Positions 52,008 through 61,010 of a stretch of DNA of 64,000 nt are shown here, one piece after another. The DNA is from Crocinitomicaceae bacterium (GTDB taxonomy: Bacteria; Bacteroidota; Bacteroidia; Flavobacteriales_D; Crocinitomicaceae): positions 496,001-560,000 of the forward strand of contig JADJEU010000002.1 in the NCBI GenBank assembly GCA_016709005.1, written 5' to 3'. A program made the translations under genes and the position numbers. The notes beneath the pieces were generated by a model. It worked only from the letters and a program-made list of their open reading frames with translations, was not told the origin of the DNA and ran no database searches. How positions within the stretch are numbered: the stretch's first letter is position 1; each line of letters opens with the position of its first letter.

Positions 52008-55000
52008 ATGAAACGTTTACTTCCGCTTATACTTATTATCTTTTCTGCAGCCCTTTTGGCGATTGCATCTTCAGCCAATTCAAAACCTGTTCTAAAAGGT
52101 ACTGATCCCGAATATAAAACGCAGTGGACAAAAGTTGATTCGCTTGAACGCAAAGGTCTTTACCGAATGGCTTTGGCTGAGGTTGATTTGATTTTTGATC
52201 AGGCCTCCAAAGAAAATAATAATACACAAGTCATCAAAGCGGTTTTATACGAGCTTAAATACAATGCCTATTTAGAAGAAGATGATTATGTACTTGGTAT
52301 TTACCGGTTGGATGAATTAATCACCAAAGCACCCTCGCCATCCAAAGAAATTCTTCATTCACTAACTGCCGAAGTTTATTGGGGATATTACTCTGCAAAC
52401 GCCTGGAAATTTGCTGATCGTACCAATGTCGTTGAAGCAGATTTAAAAGATATTCGTACCTGGGATTTAAAAAGGATCGCTGAAAAAATACGGTATCACT
52501 ATTTGATGTCACTGATGAATTCAGAAGCATCCAAAGCATCTCCAATTGAAAATTACAGCGCAATTGCATCTTATACTAACGAAACAAGTGAACTGCGACC
52601 AACTCTGTTTGACTTTTTAGGCCACCGCGCTTTAGATTTTTTCAAGACTAACATTTTTGCATTGCAAGGTCCGGCTGAAACTTTTGTTATGGAAGATGAA
52701 GATTATTTTGGAAGCAATTCTACTTTTTTAAATATCAAACCTATCACAAATGATTCATTGAATACTTCTTTTTTTGCGGTAAGATTGTTTCAGGAACTCA
52801 CCCGTTTTCACACCGAAAAAAATAATCTCCCTGCATTATTTGCCTTAGAATTGGAGCGTGTGAAATACATGCAACACAAATCTGTCATACCAACAAAAGA
52901 TGATTTGTACTATGAAAGTTTACATCGCCTGACAACAGCATTTGACCAGATTGAATATGTATCTGAAGCCTGGTATGAACTGGCTTTAGTTCACTCGGGC
53001 CGTGGCGATACCTACAACGCATTTGCCGACACCACCAAACGCTGGGACAAAAAAATTGCTGTAGAAATCTGTGATAAAACTATTGCAAAATATAAAAATG
53101 CTTTTGGTGCTCAACAATGTGCTGCACTAAAATCTACGATTGAACAAAAATTCATGTCTGTGAATGGTGAAGAAGCAATCTCACCAAATCAAAAATCAAA
53201 AGTATTGTTGAACTACCGTAATGTGGACAAACTATACATGAAAGTAGTTCCATACGATTACAAAAAATACAGCCGCCAGGATTATGTAAAATTCATTGCT
53301 GAAATACGCGCACTGAAAGGCTTGCATTCAAAAGAACTCAATCTTACCGACCCCCGTGATTATCAGAATCACACCGCTGAAATCTTAGTCCCTGAGCTAA
53401 CTAAAGGATTCTATTTTGTTATCGTTTCAAGTGATCCAACTTTTAAAGATGAGAAAGGTGCATTTGCCTATATGCCGCTGTGGGTCTCTACGATTACCTA
53501 TCAAACCAGAACTTTAAATGAAGCAAATCAGGTATTGGTATCAGACCGTAAGACTGGCTTTCCACTAGTAGGAGCAAAAGTGAATATTGCATATCAAGAG
53601 TACAATTACAAACTGCGCTATTATGAAAACAAAACGCTTGGAAATTATGTAACGGATGCAAATGGTACTATCACCTATCCAATGACAGATGATTACCGCA
53701 CGTACATGATTACAGTCACGCACAACGGAGATATCTATGCACCAAATCAAGGTGTGTACAGTTATAACTATAACTACTATGATTATCATCAGGACATTCA
53801 GACACATTTTTTTACAGATCGAAAAATGTATCGTCCGGGACAGACAATCTACTTCAAAGGTATTGCCGTTAAACAGGCTGGGAAAGAACGTGAGATTGTT
53901 CAAGACTGGACAACTACGGTTGTTCTGACAGATGTAAACGGCCAAACGGTTGCAGAAAAATCAGTAACCACAAATAAGTTTGGATCTTTTGAAGGATCTT
54001 TTGTTGCGCCATTTGGAGTGCTCACCGGAAACATGACTTTGTCAAATTCTTACGGCAGTACTTATTTCAGAGTAGAAGAATACAAGCGTCCAAAATTCAA
54101 CGTCGAAATGAAACCCGTTGAAGGAGAAATTAAAGTAAATGAACAAGTAAGTATCACTGGATTTGCGCAAGCGTTTGCAGGAAACAGATTGGACGGTGCC
54201 GATGTGAAATACCGCATCACACGTTCTACAGGCTTCCATTGGTCATACTATTCATACTGGTACTGGCGCCCGAATTATCAGCCTAAAGAAGTTCAGAATG
54301 GAGATTTAATAACCGATGAAAACGGTGAATTCAAAATAGATTTTACTGCAATTCCAGATAAAACGGTTGATCCAAAAGATCTTCCAATTTTCACCTATAC
54401 AGTTTATATTGATGTGACCGATGTCAACGGCGAAACGCATTCAACAACCACTAGTTTTATTGTTGGCTATCAAAGTCTGCAACTCAGCCATAATTTACAG
54501 GCTGATATGAATAATAACGAAGATTATTTTCTGCGACTTTATTCAACTAATCTGAACGGACAAAAAATTCCAGCTAATGGAAACATCACCGTTAAAAAAC
54601 TGAAAACACCAGACCGTCCATACTACACCAGATTGTGGCAACGACCAGATATGCAGCAGTGGACTGAAAAAGAATTCAGAGAATTGTTCCCAGCAGAACA
54701 ATACACGGATGAAAATGATTTCTATACCTGGAAAGAAGAGAAAAAAGTTTTTGAAACTTCGTTTGATACAAAACTAACGGACAGTATTGCGATCAAAAAT
54801 TACAAGAGCTGGGAACCGGGGGTCTATCTCTATGAAGCTACTGCAAAAGATAAAAACGGAATTGAAGTAAAAGACATTTATTACTTCACAGTCTTTAATC
54901 CAAACGCAACCACGGCGCCTAAGAATGATGTGCTTTGGATCAAGAACACCGCATACAAAGCAGAGCCGGGTGAAACAGTTGATTTTTTACTTGGAACAAA

Positions 55001-58000
55001 AGAAAAAGATCTTTCTGTATTCTATGATCTGGAGGTAAACAATAAAGTTGTAGAAAGCAAACGTATCACCATCAGCAACGAGCAGAAAAAATTATCATTC
55101 CTGGTCAAAGAAGAATACCGTGGAAACTTTACGGTGCATTTTACGGCTGTTAAAAACAACCGCAAATTTGGTCAGTCAGTTACCATTACCGTTCCTTATA
55201 CAAACAAGGAATTGGATCTTTCGTTCTCTACGTTCAGAAATAAATTATTGCCGGGAGCTGAAGAAGAATGGACGCTGACCATCAAGAATAAAAAAGGTGA
55301 AAAAGAAATTGCCGAGATGCTCGCGACGCTATATGACGCTAGCCTTGACGAACTCTACACACCTAATTCATTCTTCATGAATATCTGGCAAACCTATTAC
55401 GGAAGCGCGTATTGGGGTGATCCGGTGGGCATGCGTTTAAGTTATGCTTCGAATATCAATTATTACTGGAATGATTATGTATACTATCCGTATCGCTATT
55501 TCCCTGTATTAAATTATCATGGATTTAATACTTATTACTACGGAAGATATTATTACGGTTATTATGACGATTATGCGTTAGAAGAAAGTGCCATTTATGA
55601 TGCTGATGTAACGACTCTTTCAAAAACAGAAGATAAAAAAGATGGCGCAGAGCGTTCTAAAAATGCTGAGGTTGGTGGATTACGCAATGAAATATTTGAA
55701 GCTGAACAAAACGCACCAGCGCCAATTACGACAGCTACCGGATCAACTGCACCAGGCGATATGCAAAATCAACAATCAATGGGTGGCGCTACTGGCGGTG
55801 AGTATGGAAACACACGCTCTGATGATGGCAGAACAATGGATCTTTCAAATGTTTCAGCAAGATCGAATTTTAATGAAACTGCTTTTTTCTATCCTCAATT
55901 AACATCGGATGCAAATGGAACTGTGAAAATTAAATTTACAATTCCAGAGTCGCTGACTAAATGGAGATTCTTAGGTCTTGCACATACACAAGATTTAAAA
56001 ATCGGAACCATTCAAGAGGAAGTTGTCACACAAAAAGATTTGATGGTTGTTCCAAACGCACCGCGCTTTTTACGTGAAGGTGATAAGATTACAGTATCTG
56101 CAAAAATCTCAAATATCTCTAAAGAAAATTTAGACGGACGCGTGCAACTTGATTTAATTGATCCGTTCACCGAAAAATCTTTGAATGATCAGTTCAAATT
56201 GAAAGTAGTTCAATTACCATTCACAGCAGAAGCAGGCAAAAGCACAGTAGTTTCATGGAGTTTTGAAGTGCCTTATACGTTGAGCGCTGTGAAATATAAA
56301 ATTGTTGCTGCTGCTGGAAATTTCTCAGATGGTGAAGAAAATGTGCTGCCAATTCTTTCAAACAGAATGTTGGTGACTGAATCGATGCCAATGCCTTTAC
56401 GAGGAAATCAGAGCAAGACTTTCAAATTTGAAAAACTGATGGCTAACAAAAGTAAAACGCTGAAACATCACCGTTATACCTTGGAGTTTACATCTAACCC
56501 AGCATGGTACGCCATTCAAGCAATGCCTTATATGATGGAGTATCCGTACGAATGTGCTGAGCAAACTTTTACGCGTTATTATTCAAATGCAATTGCTTCG
56601 CACATCATGAATTCTAATCCTAAAATCAAAAAAGTAATTGATGAATGGGGATCAGAATCACCCGATGCTTTCTTATCTAATCTTCAAAAAAATGAAGAAT
56701 TAAAATCAGTCATACTGCAAGAAACCCCTTGGGTTTTAGATGCGCAAAATGAAGAGAAAAGCAAACGCAATTTGGCTGTACTTTTAGACATGAACCGCAT
56801 GTCAAAAGAGTTGGATAAAGCGTTGACCAAAACAATCAAAACTCAATCAGCAAATGGTGGCTGGCCTTGGTTCCCGGGTATGCCTGAAAGCAGATACATT
56901 ACGCAACACATCATTACCGGAATGGGCCATTTGGATCATCTTGGAATTAAAGATGTGAAAGAGAATCACAAAGTTTGGCAGATGGTCAAAAAAGGTGTTG
57001 ATTATTTGGATGGTGAAATTGTACGCGATTATCAATATGCTAAAAAGTGGGATCCTGCATATTTGACAAATCAGCACATTGGTTATACCCAGATTCAATA
57101 CATGTATGCGCGCTCATACTTCCCGCAATTGGAAATGAATAAAGCAACCAAAGAAGCCGTTGATTATTACAAAAATCAAGCAGTGAAATTCTGGCTGAAC
57201 TTTAACGTGTACGCAAAGGGTATGATTGCTTTGGCTGCACATCGTTTTGAGATGACTGAACTTTCAACAGACATTGTAAAATCATTAAAAGATAACGCCA
57301 TTCGTCACGATGAATTTGGTATGTACTGGAAAGAGTATCAGGCCGGATTCTATTGGTACGAAGCACCAATTGAAACACAAGCCTTGATGATTGAAATGTT
57401 TGATGAAGTAACCAACGATCAGGAAACTGTTGAGGAATTAAAAATCTGGTTATTGAAACAAAAACAAACAACGAATTGGAAAACTACCAAACAAACGACT
57501 GAAGCAGTTTACGCTTTGTTGTTGAAAGGGTCTGATTTAATTGCAGACGATCAATTAGTAGAAATAACTTTAGGCGGAAAAGCAATTGAGTATGTTGAAA
57601 AACCTGATCCATTGAATCCGTATCAAGTGAAAGCGCAAGCCGGAACAGGTTATATAAAAACTGCTTGGACAGGTGATCAGGTAAAAGAAAACATGGGCGA
57701 AATCAGTCTGAAAAAATCAACGAAGGGCATTGCCTGGGGCGCTGCATACTGGCAGTATTTTGAAGATTTGGATAAGATCACGTTTGCTGAAACACCGTTG
57801 AGTTTACAGAAACAATTGTTCTTAGTTGAGGTTACAAATCAAGGCGAACAAATCAAACCAATCAACGACAAAAATGTACTTCATGTTGGTGATAAAATTC
57901 GTGTGAGAATTGAACTGCGCACAGATCGCAATCTGGAATACGTTCACATGAAAGACATGCGTGCATCCGGTTTTGAACCAATCAATGTTTTATCAACTTA

Positions 58001-58214
58001 CAAATATCAAGATGGTTTAGGATACTACGAAGCAACCAAAGATGCCGCTACGAATTTCTTCTTCGATTACATTCCAAAAGGAACCTATGTTTTTGAATAC
58101 GATATCCGCGTAGCGCACAAAGGAGATTTCTCAAATGGCATTACAACGATTCAGTGTATGTATGCGCCAGAGTTTACGTCGCATAGTGAGGGGATTAGGG
58201 TTGTTGTCGAGTAA
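52008..58214 (+). CDS. Bacterial alpha-2-macroglobulin family protein (2068 residues)
   Basis: Signal peptide MKRLLPLILIIFSAALLAIAS without a lipobox, then a helical/TPR-like N-terminal third to about residue 480. MG domains follow; FTDRKMYRPGQTIYFKGI near 603-620 is the MG2 signature. The bait-region/A2M_N_2 part continues from WIKNTAYKAEPGETVDFLL (about 980). A Tyr-rich insertion at about 1150-1195 (NYYWNDYVYYPYRYFPV, TYYYGRYYYGYYDDY) runs into a disordered Glu/Gly/Gln segment to ~1280. The conserved SDANGTVKIKFTIPESLTKWRFLGLAHT follows. PYECAEQTF has Cys1516 and Gln1519 in CxEQ spacing, so a thioester is possible. An alpha-alpha toroid and C-terminal receptor-like domain finish it. These proteins trap proteases in the periplasm or at the surface. 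No PBP1C gene is adjacent, unlike in E. coli. Confidence 0.93.
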   Translation: MKRLLPLILIIFSAALLAIASSANSKPVLKGTDPEYKTQWTKVDSLERKGLYRMALAEVDLIFDQASKENNNTQVIKAVLYELKYNAYLEEDDYVLGIYRLDELITKAPSPSKEILHSLTAEVYWGYYSANAWKFADRTNVVEADLKDIRTWDLKRIAEKIRYHYLMSLMNSEASKASPIENYSAIASYTNETSELRPTLFDFLGHRALDFFKTNIFALQGPAETFVMEDEDYFGSNSTFLNIKPITNDSLNTSFFAVRLFQELTRFHTEKNNLPALFALELERVKYMQHKSVIPTKDDLYYESLHRLTTAFDQIEYVSEAWYELALVHSGRGDTYNAFADTTKRWDKKIAVEICDKTIAKYKNAFGAQQCAALKSTIEQKFMSVNGEEAISPNQKSKVLLNYRNVDKLYMKVVPYDYKKYSRQDYVKFIAEIRALKGLHSKELNLTDPRDYQNHTAEILVPELTKGFYFVIVSSDPTFKDEKGAFAYMPLWVSTITYQTRTLNEANQVLVSDRKTGFPLVGAKVNIAYQEYNYKLRYYENKTLGNYVTDANGTITYPMTDDYRTYMITVTHNGDIYAPNQGVYSYNYNYYDYHQDIQTHFFTDRKMYRPGQTIYFKGIAVKQAGKEREIVQDWTTTVVLTDVNGQTVAEKSVTTNKFGSFEGSFVAPFGVLTGNMTLSNSYGSTYFRVEEYKRPKFNVEMKPVEGEIKVNEQVSITGFAQAFAGNRLDGADVKYRITRSTGFHWSYYSYWYWRPNYQPKEVQNGDLITDENGEFKIDFTAIPDKTVDPKDLPIFTYTVYIDVTDVNGETHSTTTSFIVGYQSLQLSHNLQADMNNNEDYFLRLYSTNLNGQKIPANGNITVKKLKTPDRPYYTRLWQRPDMQQWTEKEFRELFPAEQYTDENDFYTWKEEKKVFETSFDTKLTDSIAIKNYKSWEPGVYLYEATAKDKNGIEVKDIYYFTVFNPNATTAPKNDVLWIKNTAYKAEPGETVDFLLGTKEKDLSVFYDLEVNNKVVESKRITISNEQKKLSFLVKEEYRGNFTVHFTAVKNNRKFGQSVTITVPYTNKELDLSFSTFRNKLLPGAEEEWTLTIKNKKGEKEIAEMLATLYDASLDELYTPNSFFMNIWQTYYGSAYWGDPVGMRLSYASNINYYWNDYVYYPYRYFPVLNYHGFNTYYYGRYYYGYYDDYALEESAIYDADVTTLSKTEDKKDGAERSKNAEVGGLRNEIFEAEQNAPAPITTATGSTAPGDMQNQQSMGGATGGEYGNTRSDDGRTMDLSNVSARSNFNETAFFYPQLTSDANGTVKIKFTIPESLTKWRFLGLAHTQDLKIGTIQEEVVTQKDLMVVPNAPRFLREGDKITVSAKISNISKENLDGRVQLDLIDPFTEKSLNDQFKLKVVQLPFTAEAGKSTVVSWSFEVPYTLSAVKYKIVAAAGNFSDGEENVLPILSNRMLVTESMPMPLRGNQSKTFKFEKLMANKSKTLKHHRYTLEFTSNPAWYAIQAMPYMMEYPYECAEQTFTRYYSNAIASHIMNSNPKIKKVIDEWGSESPDAFLSNLQKNEELKSVILQETPWVLDAQNEEKSKRNLAVLLDMNRMSKELDKALTKTIKTQSANGGWPWFPGMPESRYITQHIITGMGHLDHLGIKDVKENHKVWQMVKKGVDYLDGEIVRDYQYAKKWDPAYLTNQHIGYTQIQYMYARSYFPQLEMNKATKEAVDYYKNQAVKFWLNFNVYAKGMIALAAHRFEMTELSTDIVKSLKDNAIRHDEFGMYWKEYQAGFYWYEAPIETQALMIEMFDEVTNDQETVEELKIWLLKQKQTTNWKTTKQTTEAVYALLLKGSDLIADDQLVEITLGGKAIEYVEKPDPLNPYQVKAQAGTGYIKTAWTGDQVKENMGEISLKKSTKGIAWGAAYWQYFEDLDKITFAETPLSLQKQLFLVEVTNQGEQIKPINDKNVLHVGDKIRVRIELRTDRNLEYVHMKDMRASGFEPINVLSTYKYQDGLGYYEATKDAATNFFFDYIPKGTYVFEYDIRVAHKGDFSNGITTIQCMYAPEFTSHSEGIRVVVE

Positions 58215-58305
58215 TTTATTTGAAAGAGCGGCAGCGTAAAAATCGTTGCTGCTCTTGTTTTGTAAGTATTATAAAGTAAACCCGTCTAATCAAAAAACTA
58301 TACCC

Positions 58306-58461
58306 ATGAAAAAGCTTTTTGTAAAAACGCTACCTGGATTTTTCATAGTATCCATGACGTGTTGCGGCGGTACTTTGGCAGATGTCCACTATCAATCTGA
58401 TTATACGAAGTACAAAGTAGAACAGCAGAAGAAGGTTGAGATTGATTTGAAGAAGAAGTAG
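58306..58461 (+). CDS. Small putative lipoprotein
   Basis: 51 residues from ATG 58306: MKKLFVKTLPGFFIVSMTCCGGTLAD with a lipobox-like SMTC/TCCG and a short charged tail (YKVEQQKKVEIDLKKK). The frame is open further upstream (58246), but that leader looks non-coding. It follows the alpha-2-macroglobulin gene by 91 nt and could be co-transcribed. No function assignable. The small size leaves some doubt that it is expressed. Confidence 0.5.
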   Translation: MKKLFVKTLPGFFIVSMTCCGGTLADVHYQSDYTKYKVEQQKKVEIDLKKK

Positions 58462-58486
58462 ATTCTCTTTGTTGATCGTTCTATCA

Positions 58487-58512
58487 CGTCATCCTGAACT
58501 TGTTTCAGGATC
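58487..58512 (+). repeat. REP-like palindrome, copy A
   Basis: 26 bp containing the imperfect palindrome TCCTGAACTTGTTTCAGGA. Outermost left copy of four that bracket the GIY-YIG gene. Identical to copy B and to the reverse complement of copy C. Confidence 0.85.
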
Positions 58513-58565
58513 CCATTGTACTTTACTTCATTTTCCCTACTTTCGTTAGAACTTTCTTATAGGTC

Positions 58566-58591
58566 CGTCATCCTGAACTTGTTTCAGGATC
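58566..58591 (+). repeat. REP-like palindrome, copy B
   Basis: Identical 26-bp repeat in the same orientation as copy A, ending 23 nt before the GIY-YIG start codon. Its hairpin would form in the mRNA leader. If translated it reads VILNLFQD, a word often seen in spurious frames of Bacteroidota genomes. Confidence 0.85.
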
Positions 58592-58614
58592 AGCTCCTAA
58601 ATCCAAAATGCTCA

Positions 58615-59064
58615 ATGAAATACGGCTTCGTTTATATCATGTCGAATAAAAATAGAACCGTACTTTACGTTGGTGTCACCAACAATATTGAAGAAAGAGT
58701 CAAACAACATAAATCAGGCCGTGGATCAACCTTCACTAAAAAATATAATGCTACCGAACTCTTATATTTCGAAAAAATTCTTGGATTTGATTTAGCCATT
58801 GATCGCGAAAAACAACTCAAGAACTGGCACAAAGAATGGAAATGGAATCTTATCAAAACTGATAATCCCGAATTAAAAGATCAAGCCGCTGATTGGTTTA
58901 CTGAAGCGGAGCTCGAAGCGTACTACAAACAATTTAGAGCATCTGAACAATTTACTAACGCCGGCGAGATCCTGAAACAAGTTCAGGATGACGTAGCAAC
59001 ACAAAATCCGATTAAAATCCTGAAACAGGTTCAGGATGACGTAACACAAAATATCCGTAATTAA
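58615..59064 (+). CDS. GIY-YIG nuclease-domain protein embedded in repeats
   Basis: 149 residues from ATG 58615; the frame opens earlier at 58516 but that stretch is repeat B. The GIY-YIG domain covers about residues 2-95: YGFVYIMSN and VLYVGVTNN give the two tyrosine motifs, followed by catalytic Arg in EERVKQHK, FTKKYNATELLYFEK (Glu region) and AIDREKQLKNW. It is the short stand-alone type (YhbQ/URI-like) with no DNA-binding domain. WFTEAELEAYYKQFRASEQF follows, then two repeat copies read as codons (EILKQVQDDV and KILKQVQDDV), and the stop TAA lies just beyond. DUF1456 starts 1 nt later. Likely a nuclease that nicks or cuts branched or repeat DNA; a role in repeat mobility is inference. 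Confidence 0.85.
   Translation: MKYGFVYIMSNKNRTVLYVGVTNNIEERVKQHKSGRGSTFTKKYNATELLYFEKILGFDLAIDREKQLKNWHKEWKWNLIKTDNPELKDQAADWFTEAELEAYYKQFRASEQFTNAGEILKQVQDDVATQNPIKILKQVQDDVTQNIRN
58968..58993 (-). repeat. REP-like palindrome, copy C (inverted, inside the GIY-YIG gene)
   Basis: The exact reverse complement of copies A and B over 26 bp. It lies within the coding sequence and contributes codons for ILKQVQDDV. Confidence 0.85.
59017..59041 (-). repeat. REP-like palindrome, copy D (inverted, end of the GIY-YIG gene)
   Basis: Reverse orientation, differing from copies A-C at two positions (a T-to-C-type change in the loop and the last base). It codes for a second ILKQVQDDV and ends 24 nt before the DUF1456 start. 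Confidence 0.8.
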
Positions 59065-59065
59065 C

Positions 59066-59335
59066 ATGACCAACAACGACATCCTCAAAAAACTGCGTGT
59101 AGCTTTAAAACTCACCAACAAAGACATTGCACACATCTGCGGACTTGTTGGATTCCGTGTATCAGAAAGTGAACTCGGCGCACTGTTCAGAGCAGAAGAT
59201 CATCCGAAATACAAAAATTGTGGTGATCAGTTTTTGCGCAATTTCTTGAATGGGTTGGTGATTCACATGCGGGGTGAAAATCCAAACGCAAATCAAAAAA
59301 TTCACGATAAGAATATTCAAGAAGAATCTGAGTGA
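59066..59335 (+). CDS. DUF1456 family protein (single-domain form)
   Basis: 89 residues: MTNNDILKKLRVALKLTNKDIAHICGLVGFRVSESELGALFRAEDHPKYKNCGDQFLRNFLNGLVIHMRG. The N-x-D-[IV]L-[RK]-x-[IVL] start and the 'EL.AL.R.ED...Y..C.D..L..FL.GL' pattern match DUF1456 (YehS). The E. coli protein has two such repeats (about 156 residues), whereas this one has a single repeat. Function of the family is unknown. It starts 1 nt after the GIY-YIG stop, and its last 4 nt overlap the transporter's start (GTGA), so it is coupled to the transporter. Confidence 0.8.
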   Translation: MTNNDILKKLRVALKLTNKDIAHICGLVGFRVSESELGALFRAEDHPKYKNCGDQFLRNFLNGLVIHMRGENPNANQKIHDKNIQEESE

Positions 59336-60882
59336 ATCCAACAGAGCACATAGAAAAATCGCGCGGAAAAAATTTTCGGTTTATTCTCTTTTTACTCGCT
59401 CCTGTTCTGGCCGGTTTGGTGATGCTTTATGCCGATCTCAAACCTGAAAACAAACAAGTCACTTACATGCTGGGAATTACCATTCTCATTGCGCTTTGGT
59501 GGGTGACAGAAATAATTCCTTTAGCCATTACTTCTCTTTTACCGGTTGTCCTTTTTCCTCTTTTTGGAATCATGGATGGCAAAGAGGTTTCAGCCGTCTA
59601 TTTCAACGATGTCATCTTCCTTTTTATGGGAGGATTTTTAATGGCATTAGCAATTCAAAAATGGAATCTGCATAAACGAATAGCACTCTGGATTTTGAAA
59701 AAAGTTGGCGTTAGTCCAGCACGCATTCTATTTGGATTTATGCTGGCCACTACCTTCATCTCTATGTGGATTTCAAATACCGCCAGAACCATGATGATGG
59801 TGCCCATTTTGATTTCCATTTTATCAAAGCTCGAAGAAATAAATGGCGCTGAAAAAATCTCGCATTACTCAGTTGGAGTTTTGCTCGCTGTTGGATACAG
59901 TGCTACGGTTGGCGGAATAGCAACACTCGTAGGGACTCCACCCAATCTTTCTTTTGTCCGCATTTTTGACATGTATTTTCCGGAAGCACCTGAAATTTCA
60001 TTTGGCAATTGGTTTGTTTTTGCCTTTCCGATAACAGTGATTTTATTTATCGTTTTCTTTGCTTACCTCTATTTCTTTTTTGTCAGAAAAAAAACCGATT
60101 GGCAACACATAAGCAAAGCAGAAATAGAACGTGATTTTAAAAATTTAGGTAAACCCAAATACGAAGAAAAAGTCATTTTCCTTCTGTTCGTCTTGATGGC
60201 TCTGCTGTGGTTCTTCCGCTCTGAACTTTCTATTGGATCGTTGGTGATTCCAGGCTGGTCTGCAATCTTTCATTACGCCGATTATTTAACAGATGGAACC
60301 ATTGCCATTTTCATTGGAATTATTCTGTTTATGGTTCCTGCCAAATCCAAAAAAAGTCATCAATTGATGACCTGGAAAGATGCAGAAGATTTGCCCTGGG
60401 AAATTATTTTACTTTTTGGCGGTGGCTTTGCATTAGCGAGTGGCATGAAAGAATCAGGGCTTTCAATCTGGTGCGGTGAACAACTTACTTTTTTTGAAAC
60501 ATTGCATCCATTTTTAATCATTCTGTTGATCACACTCTTCATTACTTTTTTAGGTGAGATTTCATCCAACACTGCCATTGTAGAAACCTTTTTACCCGTG
60601 CTTGCAGGACTTGCCATCACCCTTGAAATTAATCCGCTGTTCTTTATGATTCCGGCTACGCTTGGAGCTTCTATGGGTTTTATGTTGCCGATTGCCACAC
60701 CGCCTAATGCCATCATATTTGCCACGCGTAAAATAAAAATGGTTCAGATGATGCGCGCTGGTTTTGCGTTGAATGTTATTTCAGTTGTTATCATTTCAAT
60801 CTTCATGTACTTTTTAGGAACCTATTTTTTTGAAATTGATTTGAATGCCTTCCCAGAGTGGGCCAGTCCTGCGCAGGATTAA
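59332..60882 (+). CDS. SLC13/DASS family sodium-dependent anion (dicarboxylate) transporter
   Basis: 516 residues starting at GTG 59332. About 11-12 membrane segments. The two SNT signatures of the DASS fold are WISNTARTMMMVPI (near 143) and EISSNTAIVETFLPVL (near 415), flanked by GTPPNLSF and ATPPNAIIFATRKIK, which contribute the sodium and carboxylate sites. It should import dicarboxylates such as succinate or fumarate, or related anions, with Na+. Translationally coupled to DUF1456. A 120-bp AT-rich gap separates it from the convergent K+ channel gene. Confidence 0.93.
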   Translation: MNPTEHIEKSRGKNFRFILFLLAPVLAGLVMLYADLKPENKQVTYMLGITILIALWWVTEIIPLAITSLLPVVLFPLFGIMDGKEVSAVYFNDVIFLFMGGFLMALAIQKWNLHKRIALWILKKVGVSPARILFGFMLATTFISMWISNTARTMMMVPILISILSKLEEINGAEKISHYSVGVLLAVGYSATVGGIATLVGTPPNLSFVRIFDMYFPEAPEISFGNWFVFAFPITVILFIVFFAYLYFFFVRKKTDWQHISKAEIERDFKNLGKPKYEEKVIFLLFVLMALLWFFRSELSIGSLVIPGWSAIFHYADYLTDGTIAIFIGIILFMVPAKSKKSHQLMTWKDAEDLPWEIILLFGGGFALASGMKESGLSIWCGEQLTFFETLHPFLIILLITLFITFLGEISSNTAIVETFLPVLAGLAITLEINPLFFMIPATLGASMGFMLPIATPPNAIIFATRKIKMVQMMRAGFALNVISVVIISIFMYFLGTYFFEIDLNAFPEWASPAQD

Positions 60883-61010
60883 AAAAAATCCAAAAATATA
60901 ATTTCAAAATTCCAAACTACCCATATTTAAGTACACTAGAGAAGTTATGTCAATTCAATCCATTATTCCCGTTTTGAATTTTGGATTTTGCTATTGGAAT
61001 TTTTCAAAGC

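Noticed and set aside
52036..54239. Minus-strand frames inside the alpha-2-macroglobulin gene
   Set aside because: Antisense shadows of a clearly coding frame; codon pattern belongs to the plus strand.
58487..59041. CRISPR-like repeat array
   Set aside because: The four repeats are irregularly spaced, in both orientations, with a nuclease gene between; no spacers or cas genes.
60890..61010. AT-rich imperfect repeat between SLC13 and K+ channel genes as an IS or attachment site
   Set aside because: Only short A/T-dominated complementarity (AATCCAAAA/TTTTGGATT), no target duplication or transposase.
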